14,574 nucleotides of DNA from Spirochaetaceae bacterium (GCA_009778835.1 WRFK01000015.1:1-14574); one strand, 5' to 3'. Positions 1-6,808 are shown, numbered from the stretch's first letter. Notes: a model not told the origin generated them from the letters alone. Numbers and translations are program-made.

Positions 1-456
1 TGGACCCCACCCATCTGGATTGGTTGTCCCTGATATTGTATATACTGGATTAAGCCTTTCTTCTATACTTAGCTTATTGCAGAACACTATTGCATCATAC
101 CAGCTTACTGTCTCTACAGGGAGTTTGCTTGAATTCCCCTCCGGAGATGTCGTAAAATTACTTGGATTACTACCCATAACAGCTTGATACTGCTCCTGTG
201 TTACAGCATACTTTGCCATGTAAAACCCTCTGGTTAGCGTTACTTGATGTTCTACTTCTTCAGCCTGATGTCCAGGCTCTGTGCCAGGACTTCCCATGAT
301 AAAGGTTCCAGCAGATATCCATACCATGGAAATAAGCGATTCTTTGTTTTTATCTTTAACCATTTTATCAAGGAGATCTTTCATCCATGGGTTTTCGCAA
401 CCAATAATCAAAATAACTAAAGCAATCATAAAAATTAACATCAGTTTCTTTTTCAT
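1..456 (-). CDS. FGE/sulfatase-modifying-factor-domain lipoprotein (partial, C-terminus off the left edge)
   Basis: I translated this frame by hand. It gives 152 residues, is open to the window edge and lacks its C-terminus. Residues 1-20 are a lipoprotein signal peptide: KKK, a hydrophobic stretch, then the lipobox I-I-G-C with Cys20 as lipidation site. Residues about 44-60 (MVWISAGTFIMGSPGTEPG) and 75-95 (TRGFYMAKYAVTQEQYQAVMG), followed by NPSNF, LPVETVSWYDAIVFCNKLS and LNPVYTISG, are hallmarks of the formylglycine-generating-enzyme (SUMF1-like, C-type-lectin) fold. A Shine-Dalgarno AGGGA lies about 7 nt before the ATG at 456. The protein is probably anchored to a membrane and exposed. Whether it has the catalytic cysteines of true FGE cannot be seen, because they would lie beyond the edge. 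Many Treponema proteins of this type are non-enzymatic surface lipoproteins, and some are variable proteins of diversity-generating retroelements. The family is clear; the specific role is unknown. Confidence 0.85.
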   Translation of the reverse strand, partial: MKKKLMLIFMIALVILIIGCENPWMKDLLDKMVKDKNKESLISMVWISAGTFIMGSPGTEPGHQAEEVEHQVTLTRGFYMAKYAVTQEQYQAVMGSNPSNFTTSPEGNSSKLPVETVSWYDAIVFCNKLSIEERLNPVYTISGTTNPDGWGP

Positions 457-872
457 AATATTTCCCTTTTTATTATCAAATCGCTATGCGTTATAAATCA
501 CTTGTAAAATCCCCGGACTACACCGATGCGAATCCCACCTGTATTTCATGGGATATGGAGGTGTAAGAAATGGGGAGGAGCCTCCGGCGGGGTACCCTTT
601 TCTTACACCTCCTTTCACGAGCCATTTTGTTATCATGAGGTTGAGTCCATGTGAGACAAAATAATATTTTGGGCAAATTTTTTTTGTACTGTCAAAAAAA
701 TCTGTAAGTTTATGAGAGAGAGAGCAATTTTTGTGCCAAGTCAGAAAAATTCAGAGAAAAAATAGAATTTTTTTGCAAATCATTGAAAGTTATGCTCTGC
801 ATATAAAAATCCTACTTTTATTTCAAAAATAATGCAAGCAAATTTGCCTTATTTCTCTTTATACTATTTATT
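457..872. other. 416-bp intergenic region without a gene
   Basis: It lies between the FGE-like lipoprotein start and the 3' end of the DUF2157 gene. It holds the hairpin at 557-612 and, from 613 to 872, an AT-rich stretch with long A and T runs and a short GA repeat (716-724). No ORF with a ribosome binding site or recognisable protein was seen. The promoter of the lipoprotein must lie here, but I could not identify a convincing -35/-10 pair. Confidence 0.6.
557..612. repeat. Long GC-rich inverted repeat (hairpin)
   Basis: The arms GGAGGTGTAAGAAA (557-570) and TTTCTTACACCTCC (599-612) are perfect 14-bp reverse complements. After one T/T mismatch the stem continues with GGG/CCC (572-574 with 595-597). 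The loop is GC-rich. Neither side has a T-run right after the stem, so it is not a classical intrinsic terminator. It could be a palindromic intergenic repeat of the genome, a terminator acting on the DUF2157 transcript, or a cruciform-forming site. Confidence 0.7.
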
Positions 873-1898
873 CTACAAATACCTCTTGGGTCTTAAATCC
901 AATATAACTTGCGGCAATTTATTTATAATATTTTCCTCAATCTTCTTTTTGTTTTTCTGAAAAAATATTCCAGAGAAAATCAATAACAACCCAATTAATG
1001 TAAGTGCAAAAGGAAAATAGAGAGAACTTTTAAAAAACTTCCATGAGAGCCTGCCCAAAAACTCCACCAATCCAATGGCGCCAAAAACTAAAAATATATT
1101 CCTATTGATAAATAATGAGAATAATATCAAAAGAACATTCGCGATCCCAAATAAAATAAATTTAAAAATATCTGCATTATAAAATACCGATAAACCTGAT
1201 ACGAGCGTTATTAACCCAAAAAGGTACATCCAAAACGCATAGTCTTTTTTAAACTTTATATCTGCAAAATAACCAATGCCTATCATACATAAACCAAATA
1301 TTTGTGAAATAAAAGCCCTTTGAGTCCAGGTGATTTGTGTTGTTTTATAAATTATTGGCACTATATCCATTGAGAAAAACCATAATGACCCTGCTATAAG
1401 AAAAACATGGAAAGGGAATTTTGTTTTTATAAGAATCGGCAGGGCAACTAAAATAGCGCTTAACTCAAGTACTATCCATTTCCCCTTTACCCATACATAG
1501 TAATCATCATATGCCCAGGAGTCCGGCCAAAATTCAAAAATTCGCAGTAAAGAAAAAACAAAAAGCGGCGTTACTGCTATTGGAATTGAAAATAATAATC
1601 CTCCTGCTACTTCCAAATTCTTTTTGAAAAATACAAAATAACCGGCAACTAAAAATACAACAATATACGCTGCTGAAATAAAAGCAATACCTAATGCTCC
1701 AAAACTGTCCCAACTTGATTTCATTAGCCATGTCATTGCAGATATGATCAACAATGCACCCCCATAATAAAGAACTTTATGAAATCTTGTAATTTGATTA
1801 TTACTGTTCTTTACATATTCCCTGAATTGGCTAACCTGTTCATTTGTAAAAATATTATTTTTAACACCATCATCTAATTGTTCGTCTGTATACTTCAT
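873..1898 (-). CDS. DUF2157-type multi-spanning membrane protein
   Basis: The product is 341 residues. A short hydrophilic N-terminus (MKYTDEQLDDGVKNNIFTNE, then a helix up to about residue 40) precedes roughly nine to ten hydrophobic segments, starting with YYGGALLIISAMTWLM. This layout and the N-terminal helix pattern match my memory of the DUF2157 inner-membrane family, whose function is unknown. An upstream ATG at 1919 is in frame. I prefer the ATG at 1898 because AAAGGAG lies 5 nt before it, and the extra seven residues would include that ribosome binding site. The gene is last in a minus-strand run, 54 bp behind the DUF3795 gene, and may be co-transcribed with it. The C-terminus is lysine- and arginine-rich. 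Family assignment is moderately sure; no function is inferred. Confidence 0.8.
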   Translation of the reverse strand: MKYTDEQLDDGVKNNIFTNEQVSQFREYVKNSNNQITRFHKVLYYGGALLIISAMTWLMKSSWDSFGALGIAFISAAYIVVFLVAGYFVFFKKNLEVAGGLLFSIPIAVTPLFVFSLLRIFEFWPDSWAYDDYYVWVKGKWIVLELSAILVALPILIKTKFPFHVFLIAGSLWFFSMDIVPIIYKTTQITWTQRAFISQIFGLCMIGIGYFADIKFKKDYAFWMYLFGLITLVSGLSVFYNADIFKFILFGIANVLLILFSLFINRNIFLVFGAIGLVEFLGRLSWKFFKSSLYFPFALTLIGLLLIFSGIFFQKNKKKIEENIINKLPQVILDLRPKRYL

Positions 1899-1952
1899 AT
1901 CTGCTCCTTTTGAATCCAATACTCCCTTTAGAGTGTATGCCGCCAGGTATAA

Positions 1953-2390
1953 TCATTTTTTGTCAGCCTGATACACAAACCCATTTGCACGACGCTCATC
2001 CTGAAGTTTTGCCCATTCCTCCAATCCTTTTTCGCGAAGCAAAGCATTGTCTTGTTTAAGCAATGGGTATCCTTTAAAAAAATCATCAAAAATCTTACAA
2101 GGGTAACTATCGCATAACGCACATGTTTCGACACCTTTTTCTTTTGCGCATACTCTTACCGCACAACCAGGATTACCGCTCCCTTCCTGGCACGATGCGC
2201 ATGTCCCTTTCTCCGCCATATCTTTTAGAAAGGACCAAAAACCATCTCCATTGGGAATATATTTTATAAAATTTTCAAATCCTGCTGTTTTCATTTCATT
2301 GTATAAGACCTTTGCCGCAGGAGCGACTTTTGCTTTAACCGCGCAATTTCCGCAGTAAAGACCGCAATAGCAAATATATTTTTTATCCAT
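1953..2390 (-). CDS. DUF3795-type cysteine-rich protein
   Basis: The 145-residue protein has eleven cysteines. An N-terminal cluster CYCGLYCGNC contributes Cys7, 9, 13 and 16. A second cluster at 64-98 contains C-x2-C, C-x4-C and CALCDSYPC (Cys90, 93, 98). Such spacing suggests binding of zinc or an Fe-S cluster and matches the DUF3795 family, which has no settled function. The frame is open further upstream to 2471, overlapping the GNAT gene. The ATG at 2390 is chosen because AGGGAG lies 6 nt before it and the conserved motif starts right there. It lies 32 bp behind the GNAT gene and 54 bp before the DUF2157 gene on the same strand, so co-transcription is likely. The C-terminal 40 residues are charged and helical. 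Confidence 0.85.
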   Translation of the reverse strand: MDKKYICYCGLYCGNCAVKAKVAPAAKVLYNEMKTAGFENFIKYIPNGDGFWSFLKDMAEKGTCASCQEGSGNPGCAVRVCAKEKGVETCALCDSYPCKIFDDFFKGYPLLKQDNALLREKGLEEWAKLQDERRANGFVYQADKK

Positions 2391-2422
2391 AAAAAACTCC
2401 CTAGTTAACTCGATGTATACAC

Positions 2423-2872
2423 CTAAAGCCGTTTTATAAAAGCTGTCTTTTCCTGCCTGTTGAATCCACAATTCTCATAAAACTTCAAAGTGCTATCTTT
2501 TTTTGAACCTGTAAGCAGCATAACTTTGGAACACCCAAACTCCACAGCTATTTCAACTGCCCTGTTCATAAGCTTACTCGCATAATGTTTGCCCCGATAA
2601 TTGGCATGGGTAACCACATTTTCAATCAAAGCATACGGTCGCAAATTCTTGGTGAGGTTTTCGATAACAACCACTGTCACAGACGACACAACCCTTCCAT
2701 CAACTTCTCCTACCAGCAGATTATAAAATTTATCATTTTCAAACCTGTCAAGTTTCTCTTGCCAGAGAGCCATATCCTGCGGTTCTTTCGCAGGATTCTC
2801 TGTAAGGTGGTTAAAGTATAAGTCGTGCAGAGCTTCTGCATCTGCTTTGGTTGCTTTCCGGATGATCATCAT
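2423..2872 (-). CDS. GNAT-family N-acetyltransferase
   Basis: The 149-residue protein has the GNAT layout. An N-terminal beta strand (MIIRKATKADAEALHDLY) is followed by central strands at about 52-70 (NLLVGEVDGRVVSSVTVVV). The acetyl-CoA pyrophosphate-binding motif A is at 84-101 (ENVVTHANYRGKHYASKL, with R93-G94-K-H-Y-A). The C-terminal signature is FYENCGFN (131-138). It probably transfers an acetyl group from acetyl-CoA to a small molecule or a protein amine; the substrate cannot be told. Two consecutive ATG codons (2872 and 2869) could start it, with AGAGG about 7 nt before the first. It sits 24 bp behind the PNPOx-fold gene and 32 bp ahead of the DUF3795 gene, in one probable operon. Confidence 0.9.
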   Translation of the reverse strand: MMIIRKATKADAEALHDLYFNHLTENPAKEPQDMALWQEKLDRFENDKFYNLLVGEVDGRVVSSVTVVVIENLTKNLRPYALIENVVTHANYRGKHYASKLMNRAVEIAVEFGCSKVMLLTGSKKDSTLKFYENCGFNRQEKTAFIKRL

Positions 2873-2896
2873 TATTTTTCCTCTTGTCTGGTAATC

Positions 2897-3319
2897 CTAT
2901 TCAATAGCAAAATCTTCTGAACTAAAATTTGTATAATACCTGCCTTTCTGCGCAGTAAATCTTAATACACAATAATCAGGATCTGTGACCCCTTTAGAGT
3001 AATACATGGTATCGCCCTCTTTCCAAATCATTTTTTTGGTTGCAGCATCATCTAAAACTTCCATAGCCCCCTTTAGCATAACGCCCCTAAAAAATCGTTT
3101 GTCGCAAAAATAGATGCATGCTTTTGGATTTTTCCTGTAGTGAGACACCCTCATGGAAGATGTATTGGTGGTAAAATAAAAAGTCTTGATCCCTTCCCGC
3201 TTTCTGGGAGGCAACATAGCTTTTGTATTCGGAAATCCATCGCTGCCCACAGAGCTTATAAAAGAAATCCCTTGCTTATCGATCAAATTACCAATGGTTT
3301 GATTTGCATCCCGCATCAT
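2897..3319 (-). CDS. Pyridoxamine 5'-phosphate oxidase-fold (general stress protein 26-like) flavoprotein
   Basis: The 140-residue protein has the split-barrel flavin-binding pattern. An N-terminal helix is followed by ISFISSVGSDGFPNTKAMLP (18-37), KTFYFTTNTSSMRVSHYRKNPKACIYFCD (45-73), then MLKGAMEVLDD and YYSKGVTDPDYCVLRFTAQKGRYY. This is the shape of small PNPOx-like proteins (COG3871 type) that bind FMN, FAD or F420, rather than the longer PdxH that makes pyridoxal phosphate. Physiological substrate unknown. GGAGG sits 7 nt before the ATG at 3319. It is the first gene of the run that continues through GNAT, DUF3795 and perhaps DUF2157, and it has its own predicted promoter upstream. Confidence 0.88.
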   Translation of the reverse strand: MMRDANQTIGNLIDKQGISFISSVGSDGFPNTKAMLPPRKREGIKTFYFTTNTSSMRVSHYRKNPKACIYFCDKRFFRGVMLKGAMEVLDDAATKKMIWKEGDTMYYSKGVTDPDYCVLRFTAQKGRYYTNFSSEDFAIE

Positions 3320-3350
3320 TGCTGCGCCTCCATAAACTAATATTGAAACA

Positions 3351-3379
3351 ATTATATAGCGACAAAGATTGATAGTAAA
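3351..3379 (-). promoter_or_regulatory. Predicted sigma70-type promoter for the PNPOx-GNAT-DUF3795 run
   Basis: On the minus strand, TTTACT (3379-3374), a 17-bp spacer and a perfect TATAAT (3356-3351) lie about 30 bp ahead of the PNPOx-fold start codon. The promoter sits in the 77-bp gap behind the ZIP transporter gene, so the run can be transcribed independently of it. Confidence 0.6.
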
Positions 3380-3396
3380 TATTACCCTGATACTTG

Positions 3397-4176
3397 TCAG
3401 ATTTTTGACAACAATTGCCCAAATACAATACCAATAAGCAATACGATTGTAGGAATACGGTCTTTGCGGATACTCATGGATTGCGGCAGGATTTCGCCAA
3501 AAACCACATACAGCATAGCGCCACCGGCTATGGAAAAAGAAAGAGCAACAGCAATGTCAGATATACTTCCGATCAAACTGCCAATTATTGCCCCCAGAAC
3601 AGTAGGCACACCTGCCAGCAATGTCAAAAAAACAGATTTCCATTTATTTACACCGCCCGAAATTAATGGAGCGGAAATAGCCATCCCTTCAGGTAGATTA
3701 TGTATGCCAATTATAATGGCAAGTCTAAAGCTAAGATCAATATTATAGTTCCCGGCAGTGCCAATTGCCAATCCTTCCGGAACATTGTGCAAACCAATTA
3801 CAAAAAACATTAACATTCCGGATCTCAACATATTTTTTGTATGCGAAATCATTTCACGCTCATGATAAAATTCTTCGAGTGTTTCATGAGGTTCTATAAT
3901 TTTATGACCAGCGTTTGATATTTTATCTATAAAGGTGTTAAGCGATAAAACCATTGCTACGCCGATAAATAACCCTATAACTATAATTGCTATATTTGAT
4001 AGTTTTTCGGCTTCGGGTATAAGCTCAAAAAATACAATACTTGTCATAACACCGCCGGCAAAAGATAAGAAAAGGCTTATCATTTTATCTGTCCGGGTTC
4101 CAAAAAGAGCGGTTATCAACCCGCCAATCCCAGTTCCGATTATACCGACTAAAATACTCATGAAAATAATATTCAT
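3397..4176 (-). CDS. ZIP-family divalent metal transporter
   Basis: The 259-residue protein has about eight membrane segments. The two paired ZIP metal-site motifs are intact: HNVPEG at 130-135 in TM4 and HNLPEG at 159-164 in TM5. A further acidic site is seen in FGEILPQS (227-234). The loop between TM3 and TM4 (about 88-115) is histidine- and glutamate-rich (H91, H97, H105, H112), as usual for this family. It should import Zn2+ and perhaps Fe2+ or Mn2+ into the cytoplasm. It resembles bacterial ZupT/GufA-type proteins, but I do not assign a symbol. The ribosome binding site is weak (GTGAGTG). It is divergent from trpB2 across 200 bp of very AT-rich DNA that must hold its promoter; a short palindrome AATGATCATT (4224-4233) is the only operator-like element seen on its side. 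Confidence 0.92.
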   Translation of the reverse strand: MNIIFMSILVGIIGTGIGGLITALFGTRTDKMISLFLSFAGGVMTSIVFFELIPEAEKLSNIAIIVIGLFIGVAMVLSLNTFIDKISNAGHKIIEPHETLEEFYHEREMISHTKNMLRSGMLMFFVIGLHNVPEGLAIGTAGNYNIDLSFRLAIIIGIHNLPEGMAISAPLISGGVNKWKSVFLTLLAGVPTVLGAIIGSLIGSISDIAVALSFSIAGGAMLYVVFGEILPQSMSIRKDRIPTIVLLIGIVFGQLLSKI

Positions 4177-4281
4177 TTATTCACTCACTATTTTTTTATT
4201 GTACTATATTCATCAATATTTGTAATGATCATTGAAAATTTTATCAATTTTATCAAATTTTTTAAAAATAATAAAAAAATA

Positions 4282-4310
4282 TTGACAATATTTTTTTATT
4301 CTAGTATGTT
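4282..4310 (+). promoter_or_regulatory. Predicted sigma70-type promoter of trpB2
   Basis: A perfect TTGACA (4282-4287), a 17-bp spacer and TATGTT (4305-4310) lie about 66 bp before the trpB2 start codon. The predicted transcript start is near 4317, inside the inverted-repeat array. Confidence 0.7.
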
Positions 4311-4343
4311 TCTATATATAGAAGCGTTTCTGTATAAAGAAAC
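4308..4343. promoter_or_regulatory. Tandem pair of 18-bp inverted-repeat units, likely operator of trpB2
   Basis: Unit 1 is GTTTCTATATATAGAAGC (4308-4325). Unit 2 is GTTTCTGTATAAAGAAAC (4326-4343). They abut directly and are 15 of 18 identical. Each is an inverted repeat of GTTTCT and AGAAAC with a 6-bp AT-rich centre; unit 1 contains a perfect 14-bp palindrome (4310-4323). The array overlaps the -10 box and the predicted transcript start, the classical place for a repressor. Unit 2 could also fold as an RNA hairpin (4325-4344) in the leader. The regulator is unknown; the sequence does not resemble the E. coli TrpR operator. Confidence 0.65.
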
Positions 4344-4376
4344 GAAGTAAATTGCATATTTTTTAAGGAGACAAAA

Positions 4377-5756
4377 ATGACACAAAAAATTCCAACTCGT
4401 ATTTATCTAAACGAAGACGAGATGCCCAGATATTGGTATAACTTGCGCGCAGACATGAAAGAAAAGCCAGATCCAATTTTACACCCAGGAACTTTAAAGC
4501 CGGTCGTAAACGCTGATATGGAGCCAATTTTCTGCAAAGAGGCTGTAAAACAGGAACTTGACGACAATACCAAACTTATTCCCATACCTGAAGGGATCCA
4601 GAATTTTTACAGGGCATACAGACCTGCGGCATTGATCCGCGCTTATTATCTTGAAAAAGAATTGGGAACCCCTGCGGAAATCTACTATAAGTTTGAGGGA
4701 ACAAACACCTCAGGAAGTCACAAACTCAATTCTGCAGGACCGCAGACCTTTTATGCAAAAGAGGAAGGGTTAAAAAGTTTAACAACAGAAACCGGCGCAG
4801 GACAATGGGGAACAGCACTGGCAATGGCTTGCGCTTTTTATGGTCTTGACCTGACAGTATATATGGTAAAGGTCAGCTCAGAACAGAAACCTTACCGCAA
4901 AGCTGTAATGGAAACCTATGGAGCAAAAGTTATTCCTTCCCCTTCAAATACAACAGAATCAGGAAGGAAGATATTGGCAGCTGACCCAAATACAGGTGGT
5001 TCTCTTGGGTGCGCGATCTCCGAAGCTGTTGAAGCTGCGATCAAGACCGACAAGTGCCGTTATGTACTGGGGAGTGTTCTTAACCATGTGTTGCTGCATC
5101 AGTCGGTAATAGGGCTTGAAACAAAAATAGCATTGGATAAATACAACATAAAGCCTGATATTATTATTGGATGCGCAGGCGGTGGATCAAACGTAGGCGG
5201 ACTTATTGCGCCCTTTATGGGAGAAAAACTTGCAGGTAAATCCAATACAAGATTTATCGCTGTAGAGCCGGCATCTTGTCCTTCGTTTACAAGAGGGCGT
5301 TATGCTTATGACTTTGCTGACACTGCTCAAACAACACCTCTTCTGCGTATGTACACTCTTGGGTGCGGTTTTATCCCATCCGCAAACCACGCAGGAGGAT
5401 TGCGTTATCACGGTATGAGTCCAATACTTAGCAAGCTCTATCATGATGGGCACCTTGAAGCGCGCTCGGAAATTCAGACTGATGTTTTTGCTGCTGCTAT
5501 ACGCTTTATGAAGACTGAAGGTATACTCCCTGCGCCGGAATCTTCACATGCAATAAAGGCTGCTATTGATGAAGCTCTTGAATGCAAAAAAACCGGAGAG
5601 AAAAAGGTTATACTTTTCGGACTTAGCGGGACAGGTTATTTTGATCTTTCTGCTTATATGTCCTATAATGCAAAAACCCTTTCTGATCAGGTTCCCACTG
5701 ATGAAGATCTGCAGAAGGGCTTTGCTTCAATACCGAACATCCCGCAGAATAAATAA
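4377..5756 (+). CDS. trpB2: Tryptophan synthase beta chain, TrpB2 type
   Basis: The enzyme joins indole and L-serine (possibly O-phosphoserine in some TrpB2) to make tryptophan, using pyridoxal phosphate in the cytoplasm. The 459-residue length and the extra N-terminal region (residues 1-80) distinguish TrpB2 from the roughly 400-residue TrpB1. The PLP lysine is Lys116 in EGTNTSGSHKLNSA. The catalytic glutamate is Glu138 in TETGAGQWG. The phosphate-binding loop is GCAGGGSN (265-272), and SGTG is at 417-420. AAGGAG (4365-4370) lies 6 nt before the ATG. No trpA or other trp gene is adjacent, and the gene has its own promoter, operator and terminator. This fits a stand-alone role such as indole salvage or serine-dependent synthesis without TrpA. 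Related PLP fold type II enzymes are less likely given these motifs. Confidence 0.93.
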   Translation: MTQKIPTRIYLNEDEMPRYWYNLRADMKEKPDPILHPGTLKPVVNADMEPIFCKEAVKQELDDNTKLIPIPEGIQNFYRAYRPAALIRAYYLEKELGTPAEIYYKFEGTNTSGSHKLNSAGPQTFYAKEEGLKSLTTETGAGQWGTALAMACAFYGLDLTVYMVKVSSEQKPYRKAVMETYGAKVIPSPSNTTESGRKILAADPNTGGSLGCAISEAVEAAIKTDKCRYVLGSVLNHVLLHQSVIGLETKIALDKYNIKPDIIIGCAGGGSNVGGLIAPFMGEKLAGKSNTRFIAVEPASCPSFTRGRYAYDFADTAQTTPLLRMYTLGCGFIPSANHAGGLRYHGMSPILSKLYHDGHLEARSEIQTDVFAAAIRFMKTEGILPAPESSHAIKAAIDEALECKKTGEKKVILFGLSGTGYFDLSAYMSYNAKTLSDQVPTDEDLQKGFASIPNIPQNK

Positions 5757-5774
5757 ATTATTCTAATTTTCGCT

Positions 5775-5807
5775 GACTGTCACTGTAAAAAGTGACAGTC
5801 TTTTTTT
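5775..5807 (+). terminator. Intrinsic terminator of trpB2
   Basis: A perfect 9-bp stem, GACTGTCAC (5775-5783) and GTGACAGTC (5792-5800), with an 8-nt loop is followed by seven T residues (5801-5807). It begins 18 bp after the trpB2 stop codon. Confidence 0.93.
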
Positions 5808-5811
5808 AGCT

Positions 5812-6007
5812 AGCGCAGCTGTATGACGTTGACTGCTGATACATCTATTTTTGTTTTACAGATCTATTCAGTACATCCACAGTAAAAGCATTATTCTATA
5901 AGCGGTATAAGCGCAGCTGTATGACGTTGTGCGTAAACACTTTTACTTTTGTTTAACAGATTTATTCAGGACTACTACAGATTAAGAACTATTCCAGAAG
6001 TGGCACA
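5812..6007. repeat. Diverged 98-bp tandem duplication covering the 3' end of pcm
   Basis: Copy 1 is 5812-5909 and copy 2 is 5910-6007, with no gap. The first 20 bases, AGCGCAGCTGTATGACGTTG, are identical in both; by hand count about 72 of 98 positions match without indels. Copy 2 ends inside pcm and includes its stop codon (5989-5991). Copy 1 has, at the matching place on the minus strand, codons for I-P-L-I-E followed by TAA (5891-5893), against V-P-L-L-E and TAG in pcm. Copy 1 thus looks like a fossil of a duplicated pcm tail plus its downstream DNA. Confidence 0.75.
5891..5912 (-). pseudogene. Possible remnant of a pcm C-terminus
   Basis: Minus-strand codons read L-I-P-L-I-E-stop, aligning with F-V-P-L-L-E-stop of pcm exactly one 98-bp repeat unit away. 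The body of the gene is absent. The differences are mainly at third codon positions or conservative, which hints that the copy diverged while still coding. The stretch is very short, so the call is tentative. Confidence 0.35.
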
Positions 6008-6621
6008 AATCTTACAGGAAGCAGATCTTCCTCAATAATTCTATTATCTTTTTTTATGATAAGTTTTAACAACTGCACAGAATAGACTCCTCCCACAGGT
6101 ATGATCATTTTGCCCCCTTCTTTTAATTGCTCAACAAGTTTTTCCGGGATCCTTTCAGGCGCAGCAGTAACAATGATAGCATCAAAAGGAGCTTCTTCGG
6201 GCCAACCCAAATACCCATTTCCATTTTTCACTCTTATATTTTTGAAATCAAGCGCTGTAAAGATATTTTTTGCCCCAAGGGCAAGTTCTTCCAGCAATTC
6301 GATCGTATAGACTTCGCATCCCAGATAAGAGAGAATCGCAGCCTGATACCCTGACCCTGTTCCTATTTCAAGTATTTTCATTTTGGGAAATGGTTCGAGT
6401 TGTTCTGTCATAAATGCAACGATATAAGGTTGCGAAATCGTCTGCCCTAATCCAATAGACAAAGGTGAATCCTGATAAGCACAATTTTGCAGATTCTTTG
6501 GAACAAAAAGATGGCGCTCTACATTACGCATAGCATCCAAAACAGCTTCTGATTTTACATCTCTTGTTTTTAGCTGATATTCAACCATGTCATTGCGAAG
6601 TTTTTCAAAATCTTTTGTCAT
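5989..6621 (-). CDS. pcm: Protein-L-isoaspartate O-methyltransferase
   Basis: The enzyme methylates the abnormal L-isoaspartyl residues of aged proteins, using S-adenosylmethionine, and so starts their repair. The 210-residue length is normal. The family signature IGLGQTISQP is at 56-65. SAM motif I is LEIGTGSGYQAA (84-95), followed by VYTIEL (104-109), FDAIIVTAAP (146-155) and GGKMIIPVG (169-177), and the typical ending LPVRFVPL (201-208). The start at 6621 has only a weak purine-rich GGAAAAA well upstream; no better start was seen. It is convergent with trpB2 and its stop lies in the second copy of a 98-bp tandem repeat. It is divergent from the Hpt gene. Confidence 0.95.
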   Translation of the reverse strand: MTKDFEKLRNDMVEYQLKTRDVKSEAVLDAMRNVERHLFVPKNLQNCAYQDSPLSIGLGQTISQPYIVAFMTEQLEPFPKMKILEIGTGSGYQAAILSYLGCEVYTIELLEELALGAKNIFTALDFKNIRVKNGNGYLGWPEEAPFDAIIVTAAPERIPEKLVEQLKEGGKMIIPVGGVYSVQLLKLIIKKDNRIIEEDLLPVRFVPLLE

Positions 6622-6751
6622 GAAAATATTTTTCCAAAAAAAAGCATTAAAAACAAGAACCCATTGCTATTTCTCAATATATTAATTTTCTAAAAATCTC
6701 TTACAAAGTCATTAAGTATCGAAACCAAGGATGGCATGTGAGAAAAAATCC

Positions 6752-6760
6752 GGGGGGGGG
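6752..6760. repeat. Nine-G homopolymer tract
   Basis: Nine consecutive G residues lie 49 bp upstream of the -35 box of the hpt promoter. The surrounding DNA is AT-rich, so the run stands out. Such tracts slip during replication and are known as variable promoter-region elements in Treponema pallidum. Confidence 0.8.
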
Positions 6761-6808
6761 TGCAGGCGAAAGACAGAGAAGATCTCTTGCGCAGTGGCTT
6801 TTGTGCAA

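Noticed and set aside
281..496. Plus-strand ORF of 71 codons
   Set aside because: It lies antisense to the FGE-like lipoprotein gene, whose family match, lipobox and ribosome binding site make it the real gene.
4224..4233. AATGATCATT palindrome as a Zur or Fur box for the ZIP transporter
   Set aside because: It is only 10 bp in very AT-rich DNA and does not extend to the known 15-21 bp box patterns; too weak to annotate.
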